Shown piece by piece: positions 28,366-38,849 of a DNA stretch of 64,000 nucleotides. Location: NCBI GenBank assembly GCA_027039975.1, contig JALWFE010000125.1:1-64000 (forward strand), in the 5' to 3' direction. Within the stretch, counting starts at the first letter, position 1. Each line of letters opens with the position of its first letter. A model generated the notes under the pieces. That model was given only the letters and a program-made list of their open reading frames with translations. It was not told where the DNA came from and ran no database searches. This stretch comes from Flavobacteriales bacterium. Its GTDB lineage: Bacteria; Bacteroidota; Bacteroidia; Flavobacteriales; Flavobacteriaceae. Position numbers and translations under genes: made by a program.

Positions 28366-29115
28366 ATGAAAAAGATAATATTCATTACAGTTTTTTTTAC
28401 ATCATTATTTTTACAAGCTCAAAGTGCGAAATTTTTTTTCCAAGAAGGCAATAAAGCTTATAAAAAAGGAGACTACCAAGCCGCTTTAACAGCTTATGAA
28501 AAAGCTTTGCAAACTGATAGTATTGCACCGGAATTATACTTTAATCTGGGAAATGCTTACTATAAACTTAACCGTATAGCGCCCTCTATTTATTACTACG
28601 AAAAAGCATTAAAATTAAAACCCGGCGATGAAGATATCATGTACAACTTGCAATTAGCCAATCAAATGAAATTGGACAAAATTGACAAAGTTCCTGAAAG
28701 TGTCTTGGAACGAACCAAGAAAAATATCAACAGGCTTTTCGGTTATAATGCATGGGCTTGGTTAGCCGTTTTAAGTGCCTTTTTGGGCTTTATAGCTTTT
28801 GCCGTATTTCTTTTTACCAATCATACCAATCTAAAACGATTGACTTTTGTCACTATGTGGCTCAGTTTGTTTTTGTTGATTTTTACATGGTATAATGCCG
28901 GTTTCGGTAAAAAACTTTCAGAAGTTAAATATGCCATCGTCTTTTCGCCAAAAGTCGATTTAATGACAGAACCGAATTTAACCTCTGATATCGTTATGCA
29001 ATTACACGAAGGCAGCAAAATAAAAATTTTGAGAACAGACGGAGACTGGTACCTGGTAAAACTACCCAACGGTAAAAAAGCTTGGATTCCTCAAACCGAC
29101 ATCAAAATTTTATAA
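28366..29115 (+). CDS. batE: BatE-like TPR/SH3 protein
   Basis: TPR FQEGNKAYKKGDYQAALTAYEKALQ; C-terminal SH3-like domain. Confidence 0.85.
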   Translation: MKKIIFITVFFTSLFLQAQSAKFFFQEGNKAYKKGDYQAALTAYEKALQTDSIAPELYFNLGNAYYKLNRIAPSIYYYEKALKLKPGDEDIMYNLQLANQMKLDKIDKVPESVLERTKKNINRLFGYNAWAWLAVLSAFLGFIAFAVFLFTNHTNLKRLTFVTMWLSLFLLIFTWYNAGFGKKLSEVKYAIVFSPKVDLMTEPNLTSDIVMQLHEGSKIKILRTDGDWYLVKLPNGKKAWIPQTDIKIL

Positions 29116-29190
29116 TTGATAACCAAAACCATAAAATGATATTATAAAATTTTGTAAATTTGTAGCAAATAACCATAAAAACATATAGTT

Positions 29191-29346
29191 ATGTTGTATT
29201 TAGCTTCTGACAATTCGACCATGTGGACCGTAGGGAACATTTTCGGCGCTTTTTTCTTTTTAGTGATTATCATTTTAGCATTAGTTGTGTATAAAATGGT
29301 ATCCGGTGGTGGTAGTGCATCCGTTAGTAAAGATGATAATGATTAA
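29191..29346 (+). CDS. Small single-pass membrane protein (51 aa)
   Basis: MLYLASDNSTMWTVGNIFGAFFFLVIIILALVVYKMVSGGGSASVSKDDND; below ORF-track cutoff. Confidence 0.6.
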   Translation: MLYLASDNSTMWTVGNIFGAFFFLVIIILALVVYKMVSGGGSASVSKDDND

Positions 29347-29361
29347 TTGACCTTAAACCGG

Positions 29362-30018
29362 ATGTTTTTATCTAAAAAAACTTTTATTCTTTTACTTCTT
29401 TTATTCGGACTTTCCGGTATATCGGCACAACAAATCGCCTTGTTAAAATACAAAGGCGGAGGTGATTGGTATGCCAATATCACAACTTCCCTGCCTAATC
29501 TTATTAAATTCAGTAACCAAAACATCCATACCGTAATAGATGAAAAACCGGCAGTAGTACCCCCCGACTCTCCGGAAATTTTTAATTATCCGTTTATCCA
29601 CATGACCGGTCACGGCAATGTGTTTTTTGATGATAACGATGTAAAAAATTTACGAAAATACCTTCTAAACGGCGGTTTCTTACATATTGACGATAATTAT
29701 GGTATGGATCCGTATATCAGACCGCAGATTAAAAAACTCTTTCCCGATCAACAGTTGGTCGAACTTCCTGTAAATCATCCTATTTTTCATCAATTTTTTG
29801 ATTTTCCGGACGGTTTACCCAAAATTCATGAACACAACGGAAAACGCCCGCAAGCTTTTGCTATTATCATTAATAATCGAGTAGTTTTGCTTTACACGTA
29901 TGAATGTGATTTAGGAGACGGATGGGAAAATGAAGAAATTCATCACGACCCTTGGAAAATCCGTGAAAAAGCCCTTAAAATGGGCGCTAATATTATCCAC
30001 TACGCTTTTGCCAATTAA
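29362..30018 (+). CDS. DUF4159 domain-containing protein
   Basis: ALLKYKGGGDWYANITTSLPNLIKF..FIHMTGHGNVFF..LRKYLLNGGFLHIDDNYGMD. Confidence 0.88.
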   Translation: MFLSKKTFILLLLLFGLSGISAQQIALLKYKGGGDWYANITTSLPNLIKFSNQNIHTVIDEKPAVVPPDSPEIFNYPFIHMTGHGNVFFDDNDVKNLRKYLLNGGFLHIDDNYGMDPYIRPQIKKLFPDQQLVELPVNHPIFHQFFDFPDGLPKIHEHNGKRPQAFAIIINNRVVLLYTYECDLGDGWENEEIHHDPWKIREKALKMGANIIHYAFAN

Positions 30019-30021
30019 ACC

Positions 30022-31239
30022 ATGGTAAAAATCATAAAAAATATAGGACAATTACTACAAGTCAGGGATAACAAAGATGCATTACGAGGCAAAGAAATGT
30101 CTCAATTACCATTGATTGAAAACGCTTATTTGGTCATAAAAAACGGGATTATCAGCGATTTTGGTCTAATGAATGAAATTCCTGAAATTGAAGCGGAAAC
30201 TATTGATGCCAACGGACGCATCGTTATGCCGGTATGGACGGACAGTCATACACATCTGGTTTTTGCAGCCTCACGAGCCGGTGAGTTTGTCGATAAAATC
30301 AACGGCTTAACCTACGAAGAAATTGCCCGTCGCGGAGGCGGTATTCTGAATTCCGCCAAAAAAATGACAGAGATTACGGAAGATAAACTTTATGAAAAAA
30401 GCGCCACTCTCCTCAAAGAAGTGATACGATATGGTACCGGCGCCATAGAAATCAAATCAGGATACGGATTGAGTGTTGAAGCTGAACTTAAAATGCTTCG
30501 CGTCATTAAACGCTTGAAACAAAATTTCTCTATCCCCATAAAAGCGACTTTCCTCGGTGCCCATGCTGTTCCCGAAGCATATAAAAACAATAAAAAAGTC
30601 TATATTGATTTGATTATCAATCAAATGCTTCCAGCTATCGCACGAGAAAATTTAGCCGATTATATCGATGTATTTTGCGAAAAAGGCTATTTTACCGCCG
30701 AAGAAACCGGGGAAATTTTACAAGCCGGTATCCGATACGGGCTCAAACCCAAAGTACACATCAATCAATTTAACAGCATAGGCGGGATTGAAATAGCTGT
30801 CAAATATCAAGCCGTTTCGGTCGACCATCTGGAAGTAATGACGGATGATGATTTTGAAATATTATCCCATTCCAAAACTATTGCCACCGCCCTACCCGCT
30901 TGCAGTTTCTTTATCGATATTCCCTATGCCCCTGTCAAACATATGATAGACAAAAACATTGCCGTATCATTGGCCACAGATTTTAATCCGGGGTCAACGC
31001 CGGGTTTTAACATGAATTTTGTCGTATCATTGGCCTGTATCCAACAAAAATTAACCCCCGAACAAGCTATCAATGCCGCTACACTAAACGCTGCCGCCGC
31101 TTTGGAATTGTCAAAAGAAATGGGAAGTATCAGTAAAGGTAAAAAAGCCCGCTTGATGATGCTGAAAGACTTTATCAAAGACTATAAAGAAATTCCCTAT
31201 TACTTCGCTACCAATCCGGTGGAAGAAATATTTTTTTAG
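30022..31239 (+). CDS. hutI: Imidazolonepropionase
   Basis: TDSHTHLVFAASRAGEF, EIKSGYGLSVEAELKMLRVI, ATDFNPGSTPGFNM. Confidence 0.93.
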   Translation: MVKIIKNIGQLLQVRDNKDALRGKEMSQLPLIENAYLVIKNGIISDFGLMNEIPEIEAETIDANGRIVMPVWTDSHTHLVFAASRAGEFVDKINGLTYEEIARRGGGILNSAKKMTEITEDKLYEKSATLLKEVIRYGTGAIEIKSGYGLSVEAELKMLRVIKRLKQNFSIPIKATFLGAHAVPEAYKNNKKVYIDLIINQMLPAIARENLADYIDVFCEKGYFTAEETGEILQAGIRYGLKPKVHINQFNSIGGIEIAVKYQAVSVDHLEVMTDDDFEILSHSKTIATALPACSFFIDIPYAPVKHMIDKNIAVSLATDFNPGSTPGFNMNFVVSLACIQQKLTPEQAINAATLNAAAALELSKEMGSISKGKKARLMMLKDFIKDYKEIPYYFATNPVEEIFF

Positions 31240-31260
31240 AGAGCTATCAGGCTTTTTTTC

Positions 31261-31293
31261 AGACCTGGTAGATCTCGCAGATCTGCTAGGTCT
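31261..31293. repeat. Long palindrome AGACCTGGTAGATCT-CGC-AGATCTGCTAGGTCT
   Basis: 15-bp arms with two G:T-compatible differences, 3-nt loop. Confidence 0.8.
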
Positions 31294-31405
31294 CTGTTTG
31301 TAAAGAAACCTGCCAAACTTAAAACCCTTTCGACAAAACATTTTTCCGTTTTTTTTTAAATTTTAATTTTTTTTTAATAAAATTAGATTTAGAATAAAAA
31401 AAGAC

Positions 31406-31413
31406 TACCTTTG
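31406..31413 (+). promoter_or_regulatory. -7 box TACCTTTG of cold-shock gene
   Basis: TAnnTTTG 27 nt before ATG. Confidence 0.55.
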
Positions 31414-31439
31414 CCGTATTAATAAATTAAATTACAATA

Positions 31440-31631
31440 ATGAAAACAGGAACAGTAAAGTTCTTTAATGAAGCCAAAGGTTTTGGTTTTATTATCGACG
31501 ACGAAACAGGTGCGGAGTATTTCGTTCACGCTACCGGATTAATTGATGAAATCCGTGAAGGAGATAAAGTTTCGTTTGAACTCAAAGAAGGTAAAAAAGG
31601 ATTGAATGCAGTAAACGTTAAGCAGGCTTAA
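31440..31631 (+). CDS. Cold shock protein
   Basis: MKTGTVKFFNEAKGFGFIIDDETGAEYFVHATGL. Confidence 0.96.
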   Translation: MKTGTVKFFNEAKGFGFIIDDETGAEYFVHATGLIDEIREGDKVSFELKEGKKGLNAVNVKQA

Positions 31632-31655
31632 TTTTTATTGAATACATTTTTTACG

Positions 31656-31682
31656 TAGCCCGGTTTTGCCGGGCTTTTTTTA
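31656..31682 (+). terminator. Intrinsic terminator after csp
   Basis: agcccggttttgccgggcttttttt. Confidence 0.92.
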
Positions 31683-31685
31683 TTA

Positions 31686-31716
31686 AGACCTGATAATTTT
31701 AGAACCTGTTAGGTCT
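31686..31716. repeat. AGACCTGATAA..TGTTAGGTCT imperfect palindrome
   Basis: Shares AGACCT/AGGTCT termini with 31261-31293. Confidence 0.6.
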
Positions 31717-31793
31717 GAAAAAATCAAATTATCTTTATCAATTTATGACATTTTAATACAAAAATGTTAAATTAGCGAAAAAATCGCACCGGT

Positions 31794-33866
31794 TTGAAAA
31801 CTTTTTCTCGTTATCCTATCATTTTTCTTACCGTATTTATCATAGCCGGAATCGTCAGTTATGAATTTTTTCCTCTAAATTTAAAAATACTAATTGCCGG
31901 CTTTATCATTGGAATGACCGGTTTTGTCTCATTACATTTTTACCAAAATAAACGGGTTAAAAAACTTAAAAGTATACCGATTTTATTAGCTTTTGTTAGT
32001 ATCATTCTTGGACAAATTTTAAGTGCCTTGCACAATCCTGCCAACAATCCGGACTATTTTACCAACTTTTTAAAAGCTGATAATTCATTACAATTAATTG
32101 TCAACAAAAAAATCAAACCAACCACTGCATATTTCAATTACTACGCTACGGTACAAGAAATCAACCGTCATCATACATCTGATAAAATTTTATTGAAAAT
32201 TCCCAAAGACAAACCACAACCACAGCCCGGTGACAGAATACAACTGCTTATCGATAAATCGCAAATTCAATTCATCCCAAAAGCGCACAATCCCTACGGT
32301 TTTGATTACCGGCATTTTATGAAACATTTGGGAATTTATCATCAAATCAATTTAAAAAATGCTGTATATCAGATTGTTACAGGGACGAATTTTAACTTAA
32401 CACGCAGGATTACCGGATTGAAAAATAGAATAAAAACAGGGTTTAAACAACATTTAAGTCCGGATGCTTTTGCTTTGGCTATGGCTTTGCTTTTGGGAGA
32501 ACGTCAAGAATTATCGCCGGATATTTATCTCAACTTCCAAGCTACAGGCACCGTGCATATTTTGGCGATATCGGGCTTGCACATAGGGATTTTATTACTG
32601 TTTTTAAACTTTCTTTTTAAGCCGGTCAAAAGGTATTCCACTGCAATATTTTTAGTTTTAACCATTGGATTTTTATGGTTCTATGCCTTTCTGACCGGTT
32701 TTTCACCTTCGGTATTGCGGGCGGTAATTATGTTTAGTTTTTTACAAATCGGCCTACAAAGCAAACGGAAAACCAATATTTTTAATAGCTTGTTTATGGC
32801 GGCATTGGTTATGTTGCTTATCAATCCGGGCTACTTGTATCAAGTCGGTTTTCAGATGAGTTTTGCTGCCGTTTTATCTATCGTGAGTTTCTATCCTGTT
32901 TTTAGCCGTTGGTTGCCGGTCAAAAACAAAATCCTAAAATATTTTTCCGATTTATTTTGGGTATCTTTATCGGCACAATTGGGCGTTTTACCCTTGTCTT
33001 TATATTATTTTCACCAATTTCCGGGGTATTTCCTGCTTGCAAACTTGCTCAGTATTCCGCTACTGTTTTTAATACTATTTACAGGATTTGTATTAATGTT
33101 ATTTAGTTTGTTTCATATAAATTTTTATTATCCTTATTACCTGCTCGACTTTTTACTCGATTTACTACTGTCTATCAACAAATACATTGCCGGTCTGCCG
33201 TATAGTTTGATACAAAACATCCGTTTTTCCGGCTTGCTTTTGGCTACAAGTTTTTTGGGTGTCATTGCTCTGTATTATTTTTTGTCCAAACCCAAAGTTT
33301 ACCGGCATTGGCTATGGCTTGGCAGTTGGATATTATTGTTTGAAGGGATTATTTTTTATCAGAAATATGAACGTCTACATCAACAAAATTTTTATGTTTT
33401 TCATCAATACAAAACACCTGTTGTAGCTGTATCAAATGCAGAAAATATTGATGTTTTTCAAGATAAAAAACTGATTGATAAATATTTACAAAAGAATCTC
33501 AATCTTCAATTTAAGCATATCAAATATGACGGTTTACCGTTTTATCAAACTTTCGGAAGTAATAAAATTTTACATATCGACAGTTTAGGGATATACAAAT
33601 TTCGTGATTTAAAACCGGATATCATCGTATTACATAATTCTCCTAAAATCAATATGGACCGGTTGATTTTGGAATTACAACCGAAAATAATCGTTGCGGA
33701 TGCTTCAAATTATCCTTCGTATATCAAGCGTTGGCAAAAATCGGCAGATAAATATCATGTCAAATTTTATGATGTTAACAAGGATGGGGCTTTTGTTTTA
33801 TTTGCTCATAAAAAATTAGAAATATTTATAAAACAAAAAACTGATATATTTCAGCCGACACGTTAA
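31794..33866 (+). CDS. ComEC/Rec2-family competence protein
   Basis: GDRIQLLI, HILAISGLHIGILLLFLN, multiple TM segments; TTG start. Confidence 0.9.
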   Translation: MKTFSRYPIIFLTVFIIAGIVSYEFFPLNLKILIAGFIIGMTGFVSLHFYQNKRVKKLKSIPILLAFVSIILGQILSALHNPANNPDYFTNFLKADNSLQLIVNKKIKPTTAYFNYYATVQEINRHHTSDKILLKIPKDKPQPQPGDRIQLLIDKSQIQFIPKAHNPYGFDYRHFMKHLGIYHQINLKNAVYQIVTGTNFNLTRRITGLKNRIKTGFKQHLSPDAFALAMALLLGERQELSPDIYLNFQATGTVHILAISGLHIGILLLFLNFLFKPVKRYSTAIFLVLTIGFLWFYAFLTGFSPSVLRAVIMFSFLQIGLQSKRKTNIFNSLFMAALVMLLINPGYLYQVGFQMSFAAVLSIVSFYPVFSRWLPVKNKILKYFSDLFWVSLSAQLGVLPLSLYYFHQFPGYFLLANLLSIPLLFLILFTGFVLMLFSLFHINFYYPYYLLDFLLDLLLSINKYIAGLPYSLIQNIRFSGLLLATSFLGVIALYYFLSKPKVYRHWLWLGSWILLFEGIIFYQKYERLHQQNFYVFHQYKTPVVAVSNAENIDVFQDKKLIDKYLQKNLNLQFKHIKYDGLPFYQTFGSNKILHIDSLGIYKFRDLKPDIIVLHNSPKINMDRLILELQPKIIVADASNYPSYIKRWQKSADKYHVKFYDVNKDGAFVLFAHKKLEIFIKQKTDIFQPTR

Positions 33867-33907
33867 ACCTTTTATTATTTTTTTAGTCAAATTAAAAAAC
33901 CTTTACT

Positions 33908-34702
33908 ATGAAAAATCTTTTGCTTATTGTCGGGTTATCGGTATTGATAATTTCTTGTCGAGAGGATAATCAAAATGATAAAATAAGCATTTCAAAAAAC
34001 ACTCAGAATGAAATGGCAAAAATCGGTCAACAACAAGAAGGGAAAAAATTGTTTAAGCAATATTGCATGGCTTGTCATTTTATAAAGCCTGATCCTTCCA
34101 AAAGAGATCAGATGACGGCGCCCCCTATTATTCGTGTTGTTCAACACTACAAAGGAACGTATTCTGACAAAAACGACTTTGTAAAAGCTGTTGTTAATTG
34201 GGTAAACCAACCAAATCAAGATGCCGTACTGATGCCCGGTGCCGCACGTAAATTCGGATTAATGCCGCCTATGCCAATCGGACAAGAAAAATTAAAAAAA
34301 ATAGCCGATTATTTATATAATGCCGATTTTGGTAATTTTGGAAAAATGAAACACAAATCAAAAAGAGAATTACAATTAAATAAGGGTAAAAAATATTTAT
34401 TAGACAAAAGTGATATTGAACAAATTCATCAAGTTGTTTCATTACTTCGCAACACAGACATGCAAACTGTTTCGGACTATAAACAAGCCGGAAAAAAAGT
34501 TTTTGTTGGTGCCAGAAATATTTTACTCAATAAAAAATACGAAGGCAAAACCTTGAAACAAGTGCAATTGTTTTTTCACAATATCGAAGATGATATACAT
34601 CATTTAATGTCTGTTAAAAACAAAACTGAAGGAGAAAAATACAGAAAAATTGTCTTAAACAAAATGCTCAAATTTGATCGATTTTTTAGTTCGGAAAAAT
34701 AA
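33908..34702 (+). CDS. c-type cytochrome lipoprotein
   Basis: Lipobox LIISC; heme motif CMACH; GLMPPMPIGQEKLKKIADYLY. Confidence 0.85.
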   Translation: MKNLLLIVGLSVLIISCREDNQNDKISISKNTQNEMAKIGQQQEGKKLFKQYCMACHFIKPDPSKRDQMTAPPIIRVVQHYKGTYSDKNDFVKAVVNWVNQPNQDAVLMPGAARKFGLMPPMPIGQEKLKKIADYLYNADFGNFGKMKHKSKRELQLNKGKKYLLDKSDIEQIHQVVSLLRNTDMQTVSDYKQAGKKVFVGARNILLNKKYEGKTLKQVQLFFHNIEDDIHHLMSVKNKTEGEKYRKIVLNKMLKFDRFFSSEK

Positions 34703-34721
34703 TGCAGAGCACTCTTTTTCT

Positions 34722-35141
34722 CTAAAATTTATTGCGGTAAAATTTAAAAAAATTTACCAAAATTTCATTACGGATACGTCTAAACTCCGCCATAATCTCT
34801 TCATCCGTACCGGTAGCTTCGGCAGGATCTTCAAATCCGATATGTAAACGGTGTTTGACCTCCCCTGAAAAAAACGGACAGGTTTCTTTTGCTCCGTCAC
34901 AAACCGTTATGACATAATCGAAAGATTGATCTAAAAATTCAGATACATTTTTAGGCCGCTTGCCACTGATGTCAATATTCATTTCTTTCATCACGGCAAT
35001 AGCTTTTGGGTGTACTTTGCTACCAGGATTTGTGCCGGCGGAATACACTTCCAAATCTTTACCAAAAGCTTTTAAAAAACCTTCTGCCATTTGACTACGA
35101 CAAGAATTGCCGGTACACAAGATTAAAATTTTATATTTCAT
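34722..35141 (-). CDS. Arsenate reductase / low-MW phosphatase family (ArsC-like)
   Basis: ILILCTGNSCRSQMAEGFLKAFGKDLEVYSAGT, VITVCDGAKETCP. Confidence 0.9.
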   Translation of the reverse strand: MKYKILILCTGNSCRSQMAEGFLKAFGKDLEVYSAGTNPGSKVHPKAIAVMKEMNIDISGKRPKNVSEFLDQSFDYVITVCDGAKETCPFFSGEVKHRLHIGFEDPAEATGTDEEIMAEFRRIRNEILVNFFKFYRNKF

Positions 35142-35171
35142 AACAAAATCGTCAAAATAATCTTTTTGTCC

Positions 35172-36071
35172 TTAATTATTGACAATGACTTCTTTTTCAT
35201 CTTCCACCGAAAATTCGGGTTGGATAGTAACATGATGAATATCAAATTTCGATAAACATTCTTTGACTTGTTTTAAAATTTGTTCAAAATCCGATATTTT
35301 TACATCTTTTGATAAATCAATATGAGCCTCAAACATAATATCGTGTTCATCAATTTGCCAGATATGCACGTGATGCAAATTTTTGACACCTTTGATTTGA
35401 CAAACTTCTTTCACAATTTTTTGTAAATCAACTTGTTCAGGCGTAAATTGCATAATAATCCGCAGAGAACTTCTAAAAATCTCCCAACTGATTCTTATCA
35501 AATACAATCCGATAAAAACGGATAAAATCGAATCTATTTGATATATATGAAAAAAGTGCATTACAACCCCGCCTGCCAACACCGCAACGGATGTCATCAT
35601 ATCACCGAACAAATGCAAATATGCCGACCGCATATTCATATTATTGACAGCATCCTTTTCAATAAGCTTTACACTTAACGCATTGACAACAACACTCAAT
35701 AAAGCCAGGTAAATAACCGGCCTGCCTTTTATTTCAACCGGATTGATATATCTCTCAATAGCTTGATAAATAATGAAAACCGCCAAAACTATCAAAGTGA
35801 CCGAATTAACAAAAGCCGCCAAGATTTCACTACGTTTGTATCCGAAAGTATGTTTTTCGGTAGCGGCTTTCTTTGACAAGCGGTTGGCAGCATAAGAAAT
35901 GATTAAGGAAATAACATCCGAAAAATTGTGAACGGCATCCGAAATCAAAGACATACTACCGGATAAAAGTCCACCTATCAATTCCGCTAAACTGATACCC
36001 ACATTGAGCAAAATGACCCAAAACAGGTTTTTGCCGGTTACTTTGTGATGATTATGGTGTGTGTGTTTCAT
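35172..36071 (-). CDS. Cation diffusion facilitator transporter
   Basis: SLISDAVHNFSDVISLIISY..HTFGYKRSEILAAFVNS; His-rich N-terminus. Confidence 0.93.
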   Translation of the reverse strand: MKHTHHNHHKVTGKNLFWVILLNVGISLAELIGGLLSGSMSLISDAVHNFSDVISLIISYAANRLSKKAATEKHTFGYKRSEILAAFVNSVTLIVLAVFIIYQAIERYINPVEIKGRPVIYLALLSVVVNALSVKLIEKDAVNNMNMRSAYLHLFGDMMTSVAVLAGGVVMHFFHIYQIDSILSVFIGLYLIRISWEIFRSSLRIIMQFTPEQVDLQKIVKEVCQIKGVKNLHHVHIWQIDEHDIMFEAHIDLSKDVKISDFEQILKQVKECLSKFDIHHVTIQPEFSVEDEKEVIVNN

Positions 36072-36108
36072 AATATCAAAAACAATTACAAATGCAAATT
36101 GCTAAAAA

Positions 36109-36771
36109 TTAAGCAATCGCATTATCCACATCGCCCACGACCTTGTCAATTTCTTTTTGGTAAGCGGGTTTTTGTTTTTTGCCGAAAATTTTTTTATTAA
36201 ACAAAATCAAAATGGCAACACCTATGGTTATGGCACTGTCGGCAAGATTAAAGACCGGTTCAAAAAAGGTAAATTGCTTGCCGCCAATCAAAGGAAACCA
36301 CTGCGGGATATGCACATCAAAAAGCGGAAAATAAAACATATCGACCACCCGCCCTTGAAACCAAGGGGCATAACCGCCGTTTTCGGGCAAAAATTCCGCT
36401 ACATGGTGAAAACTGTCAGAAAACAAACGTCCGTAAAAAACAGAATCCAAAATATTACCGACAGCACCGGCAAAAATCATACTGATAGCAACAATTAATA
36501 AAGGGGATTCTTTCTTTTTTATGCTAGTATAAAGCCAATAAAAAATTCCTGTTATGGCAATCAGACGAAAAGCCGTCAAAAATAATTTTCCTGCCTTACC
36601 ACCAAATTCGGTTCCGAAAGCCATACCGTTATTTTCGACAAAATAAATCTTAAACCAATCAAAAACAGTAACGGACTCTCCAAGAAGAAAATGAGTTTTG
36701 ACATAAATTTTAATCGCTTGGTCCAAAAACACAATGACCAAAACCAGCCACAAGGATTTTTTAAGACTCAT
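36109..36771 (-). CDS. lspA: Lipoprotein signal peptidase II
   Basis: VENNGMAFG, AGAVGNILDSVFYGRVVDM-like and FNLADSAITIG motifs. Confidence 0.93.
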   Translation of the reverse strand: MSLKKSLWLVLVIVFLDQAIKIYVKTHFLLGESVTVFDWFKIYFVENNGMAFGTEFGGKAGKLFLTAFRLIAITGIFYWLYTSIKKKESPLLIVAISMIFAGAVGNILDSVFYGRLFSDSFHHVAEFLPENGGYAPWFQGRVVDMFYFPLFDVHIPQWFPLIGGKQFTFFEPVFNLADSAITIGVAILILFNKKIFGKKQKPAYQKEIDKVVGDVDNAIA

Positions 36772-37154
36772 AATTTTTTTCTTCCGCGATTTTTTTTGGC
36801 TTCAATACTCAAAGTCGCATGCGGAACCGCTCTCAAACGTTCTTTACTTATCAGTTTACCGGTCTCGCGACAAATTCCGTAAGTTTTATTTTCAATCCGA
36901 ATCAAAGCATTTTCCAAATCCCGCACAAAACGTTCCAATCGTCCTATCAGTCTTAAATTAGACTCTCTCGAATAAGTAGTAGCGCTGTCCTCAAATGTCA
37001 CTATTTTGGTCTGGGTCATATCGTGATTGTCCAATAAAGAACGCAGGATTTTAATATCTTTCTTGGCTTGAGCTATTTTTTGATTGATTAATTCTTTAAA
37101 CTCTTGTAATTCTTCGTCGGAATATCTTTTTTTTTCTTTTTTTTCTTCACCCAT
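36768..37154 (-). CDS. TraR/DksA family protein
   Basis: RLERFVRDLENALIRIENKTYGICRETGKLISKERLRAVPHATLSIEAK. Confidence 0.88.
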   Translation of the reverse strand: MGEEKKEKKRYSDEELQEFKELINQKIAQAKKDIKILRSLLDNHDMTQTKIVTFEDSATTYSRESNLRLIGRLERFVRDLENALIRIENKTYGICRETGKLISKERLRAVPHATLSIEAKKNRGRKKL

Positions 37155-37260
37155 AATTCAAATTTTTAAATGATTAAAGTTAATAAAAAAACAAATATGT
37201 TTGCACTCATTAACTATTATTTTGACCTTTTATTGTAACCGTTAAAAAAATTATTTGATA

Positions 37261-38736
37261 CTAATAAGCTTTGGCAAACAATACTCGTTGTTTGGAAGGT
37301 TTTCCGGACAATATATCGACACCTTCTTCCAGTTTGTTATCCAAAGGAATACAACGGATAGTAGCTTTGGTCAATTCTTTGATTTTTTCTTCCGTTTCCG
37401 GTGTACCGTCCCAATGCGCCGACACAAAACCGCCTTTGGTTTCCAAAACTTCTTTAAATTCGTCAAAACTGTTTACCTCGGTAATATGGTCATTACGGAA
37501 ATCTTCGGCTTTTTTAAAGAGATTTTGTTGGATATCGTTCAATAAATTTTCAATATAAGTATCGATACCGTCAATTGAAACGGTTTCTTTGGTTAATGTA
37601 TCCCGGCGGGCTACTTCCACGGTATTGTTCTCCAAATCACGCGGTCCGATAGCCAAGCGTACCGGTACACCTTTAAGTTCGTATTCGTTAAATTTCCAAC
37701 CCGGTTTGTAATTATCGCTGTCATCATATTTGACACTGATACTCTTAGCTTTGAGTTTACGGGTTATTTCATCAACTTTTGCCGTAATCTCTTTCAATTG
37801 CTCCGTTTTCCGGTAAATAGGTATGATAACCACTTGAACCGGTGCCAATTTGGGTGGCAAAACCAACCCGTTATCATCGGAATGAGTCATAATCAAAGCA
37901 CCCATCAAACGGGTGGACACCCCCCAAGACGTAGCCCAAACGTATTCGAGCTTGCCTTCTTTAGATAAAAATTTGACATCAAAAGCTTTGGCAAAATTTT
38001 GTCCTAAAAAGTGCGAAGTTCCCGATTGCAACGCTTTACCGTCTTGCATCAATGCCTCAATCGTATAAGTTTCCTCAGCTCCGGCAAATCGTTCAGATTC
38101 GGTTTTAACGCCTTTGATAACCGGCATTGCCATAAAATTTTGAGCAAAATCGGCATATACATTAATCATTTGTTCGGCTTCGGCAATAGCCTCTTCACGG
38201 GTTTCATGAGCCGTATGGCCTTCTTGCCACAAAAATTCGGCCGTACGCAAAAACAAACGGGTACGCATCTCCCAACGCATCACATTAGCCCATTGGTTAA
38301 CCAATATGGGTAAATCGCGGTACGATTGAATCCAACGCCGGTAAGTATCCCAAATAATAGTTTCGGAAGTAGGACGTATAATCAATTCTTCTTCCAATTT
38401 TGCCGCAGGGTCCACTTCAATATCTTTACCATCCGGCGTTGTCCGTAAACGATAATGCGTAACCACTGCCGCTTCTTTGGCAAATCCATCGACGTGTTTG
38501 GCTTCTTTGCTAAAATACGATTTGGGTATCAAAAGCGGAAAATAAGCATTTTGATGTCCGGTTTCCTTAAACATTTTATCGAGTTGGGACTGCATTTTTT
38601 CCCAGATAGCGTATCCATAAGGTTTGATAACCATCATACCACGAACTCCGGAATTTTCGGCCAATCCCGCTCTGACCACCAATTCGTTATACCATTTGGA
38701 ATAATCTTCACTGCGTTTTGTCAGTTTTTTGCTCAT
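37261..38736 (-). CDS. proS: Prolyl-tRNA synthetase
   Basis: [65 protein letters not shown]. Confidence 0.96.
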   Translation of the reverse strand: MSKKLTKRSEDYSKWYNELVVRAGLAENSGVRGMMVIKPYGYAIWEKMQSQLDKMFKETGHQNAYFPLLIPKSYFSKEAKHVDGFAKEAAVVTHYRLRTTPDGKDIEVDPAAKLEEELIIRPTSETIIWDTYRRWIQSYRDLPILVNQWANVMRWEMRTRLFLRTAEFLWQEGHTAHETREEAIAEAEQMINVYADFAQNFMAMPVIKGVKTESERFAGAEETYTIEALMQDGKALQSGTSHFLGQNFAKAFDVKFLSKEGKLEYVWATSWGVSTRLMGALIMTHSDDNGLVLPPKLAPVQVVIIPIYRKTEQLKEITAKVDEITRKLKAKSISVKYDDSDNYKPGWKFNEYELKGVPVRLAIGPRDLENNTVEVARRDTLTKETVSIDGIDTYIENLLNDIQQNLFKKAEDFRNDHITEVNSFDEFKEVLETKGGFVSAHWDGTPETEEKIKELTKATIRCIPLDNKLEEGVDILSGKPSKQRVLFAKAY

Positions 38737-38849
38737 TGTAAAATTTTTGGTATAATTGTTGTATGAAATTTTAAAAAAACGGCTTTGCCGGCAAATTATT
38801 TTGCAAAGCTAATTATTTTTATTAAATTTATCTCTAAAAATTTTGTTTT

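Noticed and set aside
34722-36071. Arsenic resistance island
   Set aside because: Only an ArsC-like protein and a CDF transporter; no arsR, arsB/acr3, so a dedicated ars operon is not supported
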